Both the position numbers and the translations under genes were made by a program. From the NCBI GenBank assembly GCA_051648405.1, contig JBOFFC010000009.1, positions 1 to 14,562 on the forward strand: a stretch of 14,562 nt of DNA, read 5' to 3'. Shown here piece after piece: positions 7,522-14,562 of this stretch; position 1 is the first letter of the stretch; every line of letters starts with the position of its first letter. The DNA comes from JBOFFC01 sp051648405 (GTDB taxonomy: Bacteria; Planctomycetota; Planctomycetia; Pirellulales; Lacipirellulaceae). The notes beneath the pieces are model-generated. The model had not been told where the DNA came from and made no database searches. It worked only from the letters and a program-made list of their open reading frames with translations.

Positions 7522-9018
7522 ATGAAACGCCTCCACTCGTCGGCTCGGATGCTCTCGGCTGCCGCGATCGCGGCCTCCCTTAGCGGCTCGCCGGTAAACG
7601 CAGCTCCGGCAGCCGGTCCGACGATCGTCGTCCCCTACAACGCCGACGACGATGGGTACGACGGCCAGCGTGATTTCGAGTCGGCGACCCTGTCGGCCGC
7701 GGAGGACGACTGCCCGAGGCTGGCGCCTCCCACGGGCGAGGGGCCCGTGGAAAGCCGCGTGGGGGGCGCGCCCGAAGGCGCAGTCCGGGTTCACGCGACG
7801 GGGCACGAAGTGCGCGTCGAGTCGTTGCGTCCTCGCGGCCCGGATTGGGACGGCCGGTTCCGCGTCGAGTTGCGGCGTGGCGCCGAGTCCGTCACGCACG
7901 AGTGCCACGTAGCGCCGCTGGTGGTCCGTTCGGGGCTCTCCCCCGCGACGACGGTGCTCGTGCGTGCGTTCCCGGGCCGCAACGACCGGTTCGTCGAGCA
8001 GCTCGGCGAACTGTGCAGCGCAGCGGACGCGAAGCTCCACGTCGTTCCTGCCGGGGAACCCTACGCCCCGCACCACATCTGGCTGCAGGACGCCGTCGAG
8101 TTCTGCTCGACCGCCGGTGCTGCCCCGCCGCTCTGCGTCGCGCTCAGCGCGAACCGCGACCAAGCGATCGACCTCGTGGCGCGCGACCGGCTCCTGGGCC
8201 CGGGAATCGGCTACCTGCAAGTCGGCGCGTACCGCGAGGAGTTCGCCAAGGGAGAAGGAGGCTGCTCGTGGATCGACTGGTACGGGAACCTCGAGGCGTC
8301 TCCCCCAACGAAGGACTACCCCACAGGCCGTATCTTCTACGGCGTCGATGCGGAGCGCGGGGCGCAGCTGCACCCCGACGTGGTGGCGTTCTTTGCGGCG
8401 CAAGGCGTCCAGGCGCCGCTAGGGCTCGACGTCGGTTGGCTGACGATCAAGCACGTGGACGAGATGGTTACGTTCCTGCCGTCCAAGGGCGCCGACGGCA
8501 AGCCGGACGGCGACTACTGGGTAGTGGTCCCCGACCCGACGCTCGGCGTCGAGCTCCTTGAGCGCCTGCGCGAGCAAGGGGACGGCGCGGCGCCGATGCT
8601 CGGGCTGTTCGAGCCCGACGAGACGATCGAATCGATCCTCAGCGACGACGCCTTTGTCGCGACCAATCGGCGAATGTGGAGCGAACGGATCGAGCCGATG
8701 ACGCGCGTGCTGCTCGAAGGGATCGGGCTGCCGCCGAGCCGACTCAAGCGCTTGCCGGTGCTGTTCCAGGCGACCGGCCTGCCTCGGACGCCGAACGTCG
8801 TCAACTGCCTTGTGCTGCCGATGGCGGACGGCACGGCGAAGGTCGGCATGGCGGCGCCCGACGGCCCACGGATCGACGGCGCCGACGCCTGGGAGGCAGA
8901 GGTCCTTCGGCTGCTCGCCGACGCGGCCGTCGAGGTCTCGTTCCTCGACGATCGGCAGTACCACAAGTGGAGCGGCAACGTTCACTGCGCCACCAACGCG
9001 ATTCGCAGCGGCGAGTAA
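7522..9018 (+). CDS. Secreted protein-arginine deiminase (PAD_C family)
   Basis: The 498-residue protein is predicted to convert peptidyl-arginine to citrulline. A signal peptide (residues 1-27, ending SPVNAA) sends it out of the cytoplasm. From about residue 130 it follows the middle and catalytic regions of animal PADs. Matches include WLQD (187-190), YGNLEASPPT, YPTGRIFYG, AAQGVQAP, KHVDEMVTFLP and SGNVHCATNAIR. By alignment from memory with human PAD4, the catalytic residues are Asp190 (D350), His311 (H471), Asp313 (D473) and Cys489 (C645), all present. Calcium-site-1 ligands Gln189, Glu193 and Glu258 are kept, but the residue equivalent to E351 is Ala191 and D369 appears to be Leu, so calcium site 2 is probably weak or lost. 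The N-terminal PAD_N domain of the animal enzymes (about 660 residues) is missing. The gene stands alone, divergent from GH3 and convergent with the TPR gene. Agmatine deiminase is less likely because of the NLEASPP and VHCATN blocks. Confidence 0.9.
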   Translation: MKRLHSSARMLSAAAIAASLSGSPVNAAPAAGPTIVVPYNADDDGYDGQRDFESATLSAAEDDCPRLAPPTGEGPVESRVGGAPEGAVRVHATGHEVRVESLRPRGPDWDGRFRVELRRGAESVTHECHVAPLVVRSGLSPATTVLVRAFPGRNDRFVEQLGELCSAADAKLHVVPAGEPYAPHHIWLQDAVEFCSTAGAAPPLCVALSANRDQAIDLVARDRLLGPGIGYLQVGAYREEFAKGEGGCSWIDWYGNLEASPPTKDYPTGRIFYGVDAERGAQLHPDVVAFFAAQGVQAPLGLDVGWLTIKHVDEMVTFLPSKGADGKPDGDYWVVVPDPTLGVELLERLREQGDGAAPMLGLFEPDETIESILSDDAFVATNRRMWSERIEPMTRVLLEGIGLPPSRLKRLPVLFQATGLPRTPNVVNCLVLPMADGTAKVGMAAPDGPRIDGADAWEAEVLRLLADAAVEVSFLDDRQYHKWSGNVHCATNAIRSGE

Positions 9019-9041
9019 CCGCCGCCCGTCGCCGCCATTCG

Positions 9042-9062
9042 CCAGCGACAGAGTGTCACTGG
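9042..9062 (-). terminator. Hairpin at the convergent ends of the PAD and TPR genes
   Basis: On the minus strand CCAGTGACA, loop CTC, TGTCGCTGG forms a 9-bp stem with one G-U pair. It overlaps the stop codon of the TPR gene and follows the PAD stop by about 25 bases. No T-run follows on either side. It could act as a weak bidirectional end for two convergent transcripts. Confidence 0.3.
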
Positions 9063-10912
9063 GCGAGCGCCCGGTGGGCGGCCGCGACGTCCTTCTCGCC
9101 GAGCGCCTCGTAGGCCTGCGCCAGCGTCGCATGGACCGGCGCCGACTGCGGCATGCCGTTGAGGGCGAACTCCAGGTCGTCGATCGCCTTGCGCCACTCC
9201 CCCCCGAGCGCCAGCAACTGGCCGCGGGTCTCGCGGAACCCGTACGTGCGGGGCTCGGCTTCGAGCGCCCGGTTCACGGCGTCGAGCGCCTCGGCGTAGA
9301 CCTCGGCGGGGAGTCCCTCCCCCTCCGCGGCGCGAGACTTGCCGAGCTCCATCAGGACGTAGGCGTGGTTGTTGAGCGCCGCAGGGGTGGGGTCGGGGCG
9401 CGACGCCACCTTGCGCAGGCTGGTCGATGCGCGCTCGTAGTCGCCGCGGAGCGCGTACTGCGCACCGAGCGTTTCGAGCAGCGCCGAAGGAGTCTCGTCC
9501 GAGTTCGCCAGTTCCTCGGCGGCGCGCTCGCCGACCCGATCCGGCGAGTCCGATCGCAACAGCAGCGCCACGGCGCTCGCCATCCACTGCGGCGGGCTGT
9601 CGAGCCGCGTCGCTTCCGACAGCAGGCGGGCGACCTCGGTCGAGCTTGCACTCGCCGAGCGGGCGAGCGTCTCGAACTGTCGGCGGCGGAACCCCGCGAG
9701 CAAGCGCCGCGCCGCGTCGCTCTCGGGGAAGTCGTTGAGCCAACTGACGGCGACCCCCTCGAGCACGGCGTCGTCCCCACGCAATTGGGCCGCGACGGCC
9801 CACAACGTGTATTCCTCCTCGGTGACCTTGGCCTCGGTCCGTCGGCGGACGGCCACCTGCGACGCCACGAACGAAGCCTGATCGCGCGCGGCCTCGGTGT
9901 CGCCCGCCGCCATCAGCAACCGCATCCTCTCCGCGGCCGCGGCGAAGTCGGTCTTCGCGTAGGGCTCGAGCAGTTTCGCGGCGGGGCCGAACTCCTTCGC
10001 GTCCGCTAGGACCAGCGCCCGGACCAGCGCGGTCGGCATGTTCTCGATCCCGAGGTCCTTGAGGCGATCGAGGTGATCGACCATCAGCGGTCCCCGCGCA
10101 CCGTCTTCGATCGCAACGAGCCGCCGCAGCGCGTGATCGACGATCCACCAGTGGGCCGGCGCGTAGCCGACCTCGGCGCGCGGCGCGAGCGCTTGCATCC
10201 GCTCGAAGGCGCCGGCGACGTCGCCATCCTCCTCGAACCGCTCGGCGACTCGGAACGCGGTCGCGCGGCTATCGACCCCCAACTGCGCCAGCTTGCGCTC
10301 GAACAGATCGACCCGTTTGTAGTCCTGCTCGGCGGTCGCCTCTTGGACCGCTTTGCGGTAGGGATCGGCCCGCGCGTCGTCCGACTGCCGCAGCTCTTGC
10401 ACGGCGATCGCCAGCAGCGGCGCGGCGACGACGATCGCCGGGACCCCGCCGACGAGCGTCCGCCACGAGCGTGTGCGGATGTACGCGTTGGCGAACGCGA
10501 CGAGGCCGGCGACCGGGCGCCACAACGGCCACGTGACCCACGCGACCCCCCGCGCGACGGCGTCGAACGGCCCCGCTTCGTCGGCCGTCGCGACGCGCCC
10601 GGCGACGCGTCGCAGGTTCTCTGCGCTCTGGTCGATCGACTCGGCGACCCCCCGCGGCACGGCCGAGCGCAGCAGGCGCCCGACGGCCCGCACCGGCCAC
10701 GTCAGCCAGCGCAGCAGCGCCACGAAGAAGCGCTCCAGCATCTCCATCGCGTCGCCGGTGCGCGTCACGCCGCGGAACAGCGCAGCGAAGAACCGCTCGA
10801 CCGGGCTGACAACGGCCTGGAACGCGTCGCCAATCGCGTTGAAGAACTTGCCGAAGGCGCGGCGCACGCGAACGGCGAGCGGCGGCCTGTAGTCGTCGCG
10901 GCGAGAGCTCAC
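9056..10912 (-). CDS. Membrane-anchored tetratricopeptide repeat protein
   Basis: This 618-residue protein starts with an amphipathic, Arg-rich region (1-150) with several hydrophobic patches. One clear membrane segment follows at about 152-171 (TLVGGVPAIVVAAPLLAIAV). The remainder is helical and Ala-rich, with TPR-like units most visible at about 490-615 (for example LGAQYALRGDYERASTSLRK, WRKAIDDLEFAL and LAQAYEALGEKDVAAAHRAL). The start is GTG at 10912, and its GTGA overlap with the exosortase stop implies translational coupling. TPR proteins often sit next to exosortase genes and may act as assembly scaffolds for envelope or polysaccharide machinery; a role here is inferred from position only. 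No enzymatic motif is visible. Confidence 0.85.
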   Translation of the reverse strand: MSSRRDDYRPPLAVRVRRAFGKFFNAIGDAFQAVVSPVERFFAALFRGVTRTGDAMEMLERFFVALLRWLTWPVRAVGRLLRSAVPRGVAESIDQSAENLRRVAGRVATADEAGPFDAVARGVAWVTWPLWRPVAGLVAFANAYIRTRSWRTLVGGVPAIVVAAPLLAIAVQELRQSDDARADPYRKAVQEATAEQDYKRVDLFERKLAQLGVDSRATAFRVAERFEEDGDVAGAFERMQALAPRAEVGYAPAHWWIVDHALRRLVAIEDGARGPLMVDHLDRLKDLGIENMPTALVRALVLADAKEFGPAAKLLEPYAKTDFAAAAERMRLLMAAGDTEAARDQASFVASQVAVRRRTEAKVTEEEYTLWAVAAQLRGDDAVLEGVAVSWLNDFPESDAARRLLAGFRRRQFETLARSASASSTEVARLLSEATRLDSPPQWMASAVALLLRSDSPDRVGERAAEELANSDETPSALLETLGAQYALRGDYERASTSLRKVASRPDPTPAALNNHAYVLMELGKSRAAEGEGLPAEVYAEALDAVNRALEAEPRTYGFRETRGQLLALGGEWRKAIDDLEFALNGMPQSAPVHATLAQAYEALGEKDVAAAHRALAQ

Positions 10913-12696
10913 GGCGCGGCCTCCCGCTTGATCTCAGGCTTGGCCTCGGGAGCGGTCGCCACGGCGGGGGGCGCTGTTCCCTCGACGACCGCCGAGCGCA
11001 GCCGCTCGCGACACGCGAGCAGCAGCTCGGTCGCGACACGCACCTGCTCGGCGCTTTGCTTGCCGTCGGCGCGCTTCGGCAGCCAGACCTGGACTTGGTA
11101 CGAGCGACGCACCGCGCTCACGCGCCGTCGCTCGAGCGTTTGCAGCACGGTCTCGACAAGCGTCGCCCCGGACAACCACGTCGATCGGCCCGCCTCATCG
11201 AAGCCGCAGAACAGCACGGCCGCCTTCTCCCCGTTCTCGCGATCGAGCAGCAGCTCGGTGTAGCGCCACGGCTCGTCGCTCGCGGAATCATCGACGCCCG
11301 TCTCCGCTCGAGGCGTCATGTTGCGGCGGTGCTCCCGGCGCCACCCCGACCCGCTGTAGCAGACCTCAAGGTCGTGCGCCACGTCGGTCGCGAACGGGAA
11401 ATCGACGCTCACCAGGAACTCGTCACCGGCGTCGGTGCGATAACGGGCAATGTGCGAGAAGGCGCCGAAGATGTCATCGACCTCGCGTTCCTCCTCCCAG
11501 GTGTCGGCGCGTCGGGCCCCGGCGACTTCGGCGGGGAGCGTCTTCGGGTCGAACGCGTGGGCGCGGGCCAAGACCTCCTCGACGGGAGCGACGTCCTCGT
11601 ACTCGAGGAGCTCGTTCGCCGCGAACTGGCCGGCGCCGAGGCCGCCGAAGGCCACGAGCGGCACAATCCCCAGCGAAAGGTACGGGAGCCGCTGTGCGAG
11701 ACTCCCGCGATCGGCGCCGGCGCCGACCGCGGCCTCCTCCGACGCGCCCCACTTCACAACGGCGTCCCACAACGAAGCGAGCCCCGACCCGTAGCCCGAC
11801 TTAGCCGCCGTGACGTCACGCCACGCGTCGGCCACCGGCTCGAGTGCCCAGCGCACCGCGTGCTCGCTCGACACCAGCAGCCCGAACGTCACGGAGAAGA
11901 GCGCCAGGCCCAACCACGTGTGCGGCGTCCCTTCCGACCAGTCGATCCCGAAGCGTTCGAGCAAGTAGGCGATCAGCGTGATCCGGACCGCGTTGAGCAG
12001 GACGGCCCAGCCGATGCCGAGCGCCATCAGCATCAGCACCTGCGCCGGCGGGCGTCGCCGCCAAACGCCGTAGATGGCGGCCGCGGCGAGGATCGACATC
12101 ACCGACACGATTCCGCTGCACGCCTCATCGACGAACAGTCGCTTGCCGCCGAGCGTCAGCGTGTTCCCCTCCATGAGGTGCAGGACCCCCAGCAGGTCGA
12201 GCAGCCGGCTGCTGATCGCGCTGCTGGCCCGCTGCAGCAACGCGATGAACCACACGTCGCGCCCCATCGGCGGCGGTATCACCAGCCACAGCAGCAGCCA
12301 CACGCCGAGCAGGTAGGGGAACCGCCAACCGCCGGCGACGCGCACGAACGCGGCCCCGATCACCAGCGTCAGCGAGACCGCGGCGAGCCACGGGCTCGTG
12401 CAGAGGTGGGCCGCGACCAGCGTCAGCCAGCCGGCCACGTTCAGCAGCGCGCTCGGCCACCGCGCCGGATGCGCGTCGGCTCGTGGCCGCGCAGTTTGGT
12501 AGCCCGTCCAGAACAACCAGCCAAAGGCCGCCACGACAAACGGGTAATGCTGGTAGTGCGGTCGCTGCCACAGGAAACCGCCGAACTCCCACAGCATCGG
12601 CCCGTACGCCAGCGCTAGCACGGCCGCGGTCGCGGCGAGCGCGAGCGGCAGGCCGCGCCAGCGGCCGATCGTGTTGTTGGGGGAGTCGGGATTCAT
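10909..12696 (-). CDS. xrtU: Exosortase with fused EpsI-like domain, XrtU type
   Basis: The 595-residue integral membrane protein is a transpeptidase-like sorting enzyme that cleaves PEP-CTERM-type tails. About eight hydrophobic segments lie between residues 15 and 280. The exosortase catalytic triad is visible as Cys193 in VDEACSGI, Arg238 in NAVRI and His259 in TPHTWLG. After another membrane segment (about 339-357) comes a soluble EpsI-like (DUF3485) region, marked by FLVSVDFPFATDVAHDLEVC with His441 and Cys446, and the GSGW turn. The tail is Ala/Pro/Lys-rich. The ATG at 12696 is preceded by ACAGG; a GTG at 12813 would overlap the upstream gene by 73 bases. It follows the NusG-like gene by 44 bases and overlaps the TPR gene. 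The exosortase assignment is firm. The U subtype is inferred from the planctomycete context and the fusion. Confidence 0.9.
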   Translation of the reverse strand: MNPDSPNNTIGRWRGLPLALAATAAVLALAYGPMLWEFGGFLWQRPHYQHYPFVVAAFGWLFWTGYQTARPRADAHPARWPSALLNVAGWLTLVAAHLCTSPWLAAVSLTLVIGAAFVRVAGGWRFPYLLGVWLLLWLVIPPPMGRDVWFIALLQRASSAISSRLLDLLGVLHLMEGNTLTLGGKRLFVDEACSGIVSVMSILAAAAIYGVWRRRPPAQVLMLMALGIGWAVLLNAVRITLIAYLLERFGIDWSEGTPHTWLGLALFSVTFGLLVSSEHAVRWALEPVADAWRDVTAAKSGYGSGLASLWDAVVKWGASEEAAVGAGADRGSLAQRLPYLSLGIVPLVAFGGLGAGQFAANELLEYEDVAPVEEVLARAHAFDPKTLPAEVAGARRADTWEEEREVDDIFGAFSHIARYRTDAGDEFLVSVDFPFATDVAHDLEVCYSGSGWRREHRRNMTPRAETGVDDSASDEPWRYTELLLDRENGEKAAVLFCGFDEAGRSTWLSGATLVETVLQTLERRRVSAVRRSYQVQVWLPKRADGKQSAEQVRVATELLLACRERLRSAVVEGTAPPAVATAPEAKPEIKREAAP

Positions 12697-12740
12697 GCAG
12701 GCCTGTAGTTTAACCCGAGTCGCCCGGTCTCGACACGATT

Positions 12741-13310
12741 TCAGAACACGTCCACTAGGTCGGCCGGGATCTGCACCGTGATGCCGGTCCCTAGGGCGCT
12801 GACGCCGATCCACAGCTTGCGCTTGTCACCGGCGTCGAGGACCACCCCCTCGATCCCCCGCATCGGCCCCGATTTCACGATCACCCGCGCCCCGACGACC
12901 ACCCGGGCGTGGAGCTCGATCGACCGCGGCGCGGTCCGGACCGAGACCTCGAGGCTCGCCAGCTCGCGGCGCAGCAGGGGCTGCTGCGTCTCGGTCACCG
13001 GCACGCCGCCGACGGTCCGCTGGGTCCTGAGGACGCGGACACGCTGCTCTTCGCCGCCGCCGAAGAAAAAGTACGACGGGAAAATCGGGTAGAGGTTGTG
13101 CCGCCGCCGTCCCCCCGACGACGTCTCGCGCTCGAGCATCGGCAGGAAGTACGTCACCCCCAAGGTCCGCAGGTCCCAGGCGAGGGCCTTCTCTTGCCGC
13201 GGCTTGGTGTAGGCGATGTGCCACGTCTGGTCCCAGTCGGCGGCGCCGAGCGCGTCCTCCCCGGACAGCGACGAGTACCCAAGCGGCGGGTTGTCTTCGA
13301 GCTTCAGCAT
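12741..13310 (-). CDS. NusG/RfaH-like transcription antiterminator (UpxY-type)
   Basis: The 189-residue protein has an NGN domain at about 28-125, seen in WHIAYTKPRQEKALAWDLR, YFLPMLE and YPIFPSYFFF. A KOW domain follows at about 136-165 (VGARVIVKSGPMRGIEGVVL). This is the layout of specialised NusG paralogues that help RNA polymerase through long polysaccharide or envelope operons. It is the first gene of the exosortase operon and probably acts on its own transcript or on a remote cluster. The ATG at 13310 gives a 27-residue lead before the NGN domain; no Shine-Dalgarno is visible there, and an in-frame TTG at 13376 would add an extension without family features. The housekeeping nusG is unlikely because of the context and divergence. 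Confidence 0.9.
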   Translation of the reverse strand: MLKLEDNPPLGYSSLSGEDALGAADWDQTWHIAYTKPRQEKALAWDLRTLGVTYFLPMLERETSSGGRRRHNLYPIFPSYFFFGGGEEQRVRVLRTQRTVGGVPVTETQQPLLRRELASLEVSVRTAPRSIELHARVVVGARVIVKSGPMRGIEGVVLDAGDKRKLWIGVSALGTGITVQIPADLVDVF

Positions 13311-13476
13311 GCGGGTGGCGGATCGAGGGGCGGAACCGAGCGCCAAACGAGGCAGATTTCCGTGGCCGAGAAGCAAGCCAGTCTAACCGCCACAAGGGGG
13401 GCGGTGCGTCCCCACCCGGCAGGAAAAGCAGGCCGAGTCGCAGCGTCGCGAAGGCCGCACCCGGCGGGCCGGGGCC

Positions 13477-13541
13477 GCAAGCCGTGGGAGTGATCGCGCG
13501 AGGGTTGAGTCTGGCGTTCCGGGATCACGCCCACGGCTGGC
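13477..13541. repeat. 19-bp imperfect inverted repeat at the edge of a truncated gene
   Basis: The arm at 13477-13495 (GCAAGCCGTGGGAGTGATC) and the arm at 13523-13541 (GATCACGCCCACGGCTGGC) are reverse complements with two mismatches, around a 27-base loop. The repeat lies upstream of the NusG-like gene and about 20 bases before the point where the truncated frame becomes protein-like. It could be a REP-like intergenic element or a recombination scar. There is no T-run suggesting a terminator. Confidence 0.6.
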
Positions 13542-13560
13542 GCCGCCGACTCGCCTTTGC

Positions 13561-14445
13561 GCGGCCGCCGACTACGTCGCCGGCGAGTTCAAGAACACCG
13601 TCAAGACGTTCGAGCTGGTCGCCAAGGACCCCGAACAGGCCTTCAAGTCGCTCGCCGGCAACCCCCTGTTCTGGAGCACCCTGGTGCTCGGCCCGCTCTT
13701 CTCGGCGAGCGCCTCGTGGGGGTTCTTCAACGTCAACTTCGGCCTCGGGGGGGTAGGGACCGGGATCGACTTCCTCGGCATCGGACGGCAGGCCCTCAAC
13801 TTTGCCACCGGTGGCGGCCTCAACTTCGCCGGCCCGACCTTCGACGTCGCCAGCCCGCTCTTCAACTTCACCCGCTCCATCGACGTCGGGGCGTTCGCGT
13901 CGAGTGCGAGGAACGGGGGGGCGTACGCGGCGAGTGGGGGGGACTACGGGATTCAGCGAGTCGGGTACGCGGAGGACCAGCGGAATAGAACACCCGACAA
14001 GTACGACCTCTGGAACAATCGCCATCCGCTTGCTCCACACGACATCCGGACACTGGACGCTGCTCGACATCGTCAGGAGGCCGCGAGCCTGCCGCTTCCG
14101 ATTCGCGTCATGGGAGCGCTCGGAACCGTACAACGCGGAGTCGAAGACGCCGTTTTGTGGGGCCTAACAGGACGAACCCGACAGGAGGTTGCTCTCGGCG
14201 TCACCACGGGGACAGTCTCGTCCGCCTACCGGCTGGGGCTCGTCGAACGCGATGTCTATCGCAACGATGAGTGGTTCACGCAGCAGCCCGGCTTCGCCTA
14301 CGTCGAAGACGGTGTCGGCGCGGCGTTCAACCCGCTAAACTGGTCGGCTGCAACTGGAGTCGCCGGCCGCGTTGCTAGGACTACGCTGCCAACAGCCGGC
14401 CCAAGAGGGGCGATTGTTTCGTACGATACAGCACTTTCTAGGTGA
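13561..14445 (+). pseudogene. 5'-truncated, IS-ended fragment of a large unknown protein
   Basis: The frame is open from 13387, but protein-like sequence begins only at about 13561 (AAADYVAGEFKNTVKTFELV). No ATG or GTG start exists until a GTG at 13684, which lies well inside the protein-like part. The fragment has a hydrophobic stretch (NPLFWSTLVLGPLFSASASW), a Gly/Phe/Asn-rich low-complexity part (LNFATGGGLNFAGPTF), and a later part with PTAGPRG near its end. The stop codon at 14443-14445 overlaps the transposase end, so the last residues probably come from the insertion element. The style recalls the C-terminal regions of RHS or polymorphic-toxin proteins, but I do not recognise a domain. 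It is best read as a remnant. Two runs of G (near 13915 and 13935) could hide further frameshifts. Confidence 0.5.
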
Positions 14446-14562
14446 GTGTGCCGCAGTAGTTGCAGTGATAGAAGTATCCGAAGCAGTCTTGTGGGGTGAT
14501 CCGAGAGAGGGCCTGACCGACGCAGTGGATCAGTCGTCGGAAGGTGGGTGGCGAGTGGCGCC
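14438..14562 (-). mobile_element. 3' end of a transposase, probably IS630 family
   Basis: The minus strand encodes the last 40 residues of a protein that enters from beyond the window. It includes RRLIHCVGQALSRITPQDCF and then GYFYHCNYCGTLT before a TAG stop. The pattern of an Ile-Thr-Pro-x-(D/E)-Cys segment followed by a Tyr/Phe-x-His-Cys-x-Tyr end matches the C-termini of IS630-type DDE transposases, as I recall them. The DDE residues would lie outside the window. The terminal inverted repeat and TA target duplication could not be placed; the end should lie a few tens of bases left of the stop, inside the frame of the truncated gene. Confidence 0.55.

Noticed and set aside
7333..8403. 356-codon open frame on the minus strand over the PAD gene
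   Set aside because: It is antisense to a gene with clear catalytic motifs, has Arg-rich composition, and shows no family pattern.
11056..12618. 520-codon open frame on the plus strand
   Set aside because: It is antisense to the exosortase gene, very rich in Arg, His and Gln, and its openness follows from GC-rich codon bias.
12697..12813. GTG start at 12813 for the exosortase
   Set aside because: The extension is Arg-rich, overlaps the NusG-like gene, and has no match to exosortase N-termini.
13304..13534. 76-codon minus-strand frame upstream of the NusG-like gene
   Set aside because: It runs through the inverted repeat and the leader, is rich in Arg and Pro, and shares no recognisable domain.
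1..14562. CRISPR arrays, tRNA or rRNA genes, riboswitches
   Set aside because: No regularly spaced repeats, cloverleaf-like sequences or known aptamer cores were seen on reading both strands.

Overview
The window is high-GC bacterial DNA. It looks like a member of the Planctomycetes (Pirellulales type). The evidence is a DUF1559 pseudopilin ending in an H-X9-DG motif, a secreted glycosidase-like protein with a dockerin-like repeat followed by a PEP-CTERM tail, and an exosortase with a fused EpsI-like domain. This assignment comes from recalled family knowledge, not from a search.

Layout. Positions 41-7291 carry four genes, all on the minus strand. In transcription order they are a BglX-like GH3 beta-glucosidase, a LacI-family repressor, a large secreted (alpha/alpha)-barrel glycosidase-like protein with dockerin and PEP-CTERM tail, and a DUF1559 pseudopilin. 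Two almost identical cre-like operators flank this block: TGAAAGCGTTTGCA just upstream of the GH3 gene and TGAAAGCGCTTGCA at the end of the large glycosidase gene, upstream of the pseudopilin. The simplest reading is a sugar-responsive glucan-utilisation operon controlled by its own LacI protein, with the pseudopilin as a possible second target.

Divergent from GH3, at 7522-9018, is a secreted peptidylarginine deiminase (PAD). It keeps the Asp, His, Asp and Cys catalytic residues known from the animal enzymes and is the most unusual gene here. Convergent to it, reading leftwards from 13310 to 9056, is a compact operon: a NusG/RfaH-like antiterminator, an exosortase of the XrtU type, and a membrane-anchored TPR protein whose GTG start overlaps the exosortase stop. 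The exosortase is a natural candidate for processing the PEP-CTERM tail of the glycosidase encoded 9 kb away.

The right end (about 13480-14562) is degraded. It holds a 19-bp imperfect inverted repeat, a 5'-truncated open frame of unknown large-protein origin with no proper start, and the last 40 codons of a transposase, probably IS630 family, running in from beyond the window. No tRNA, rRNA or CRISPR array was seen.
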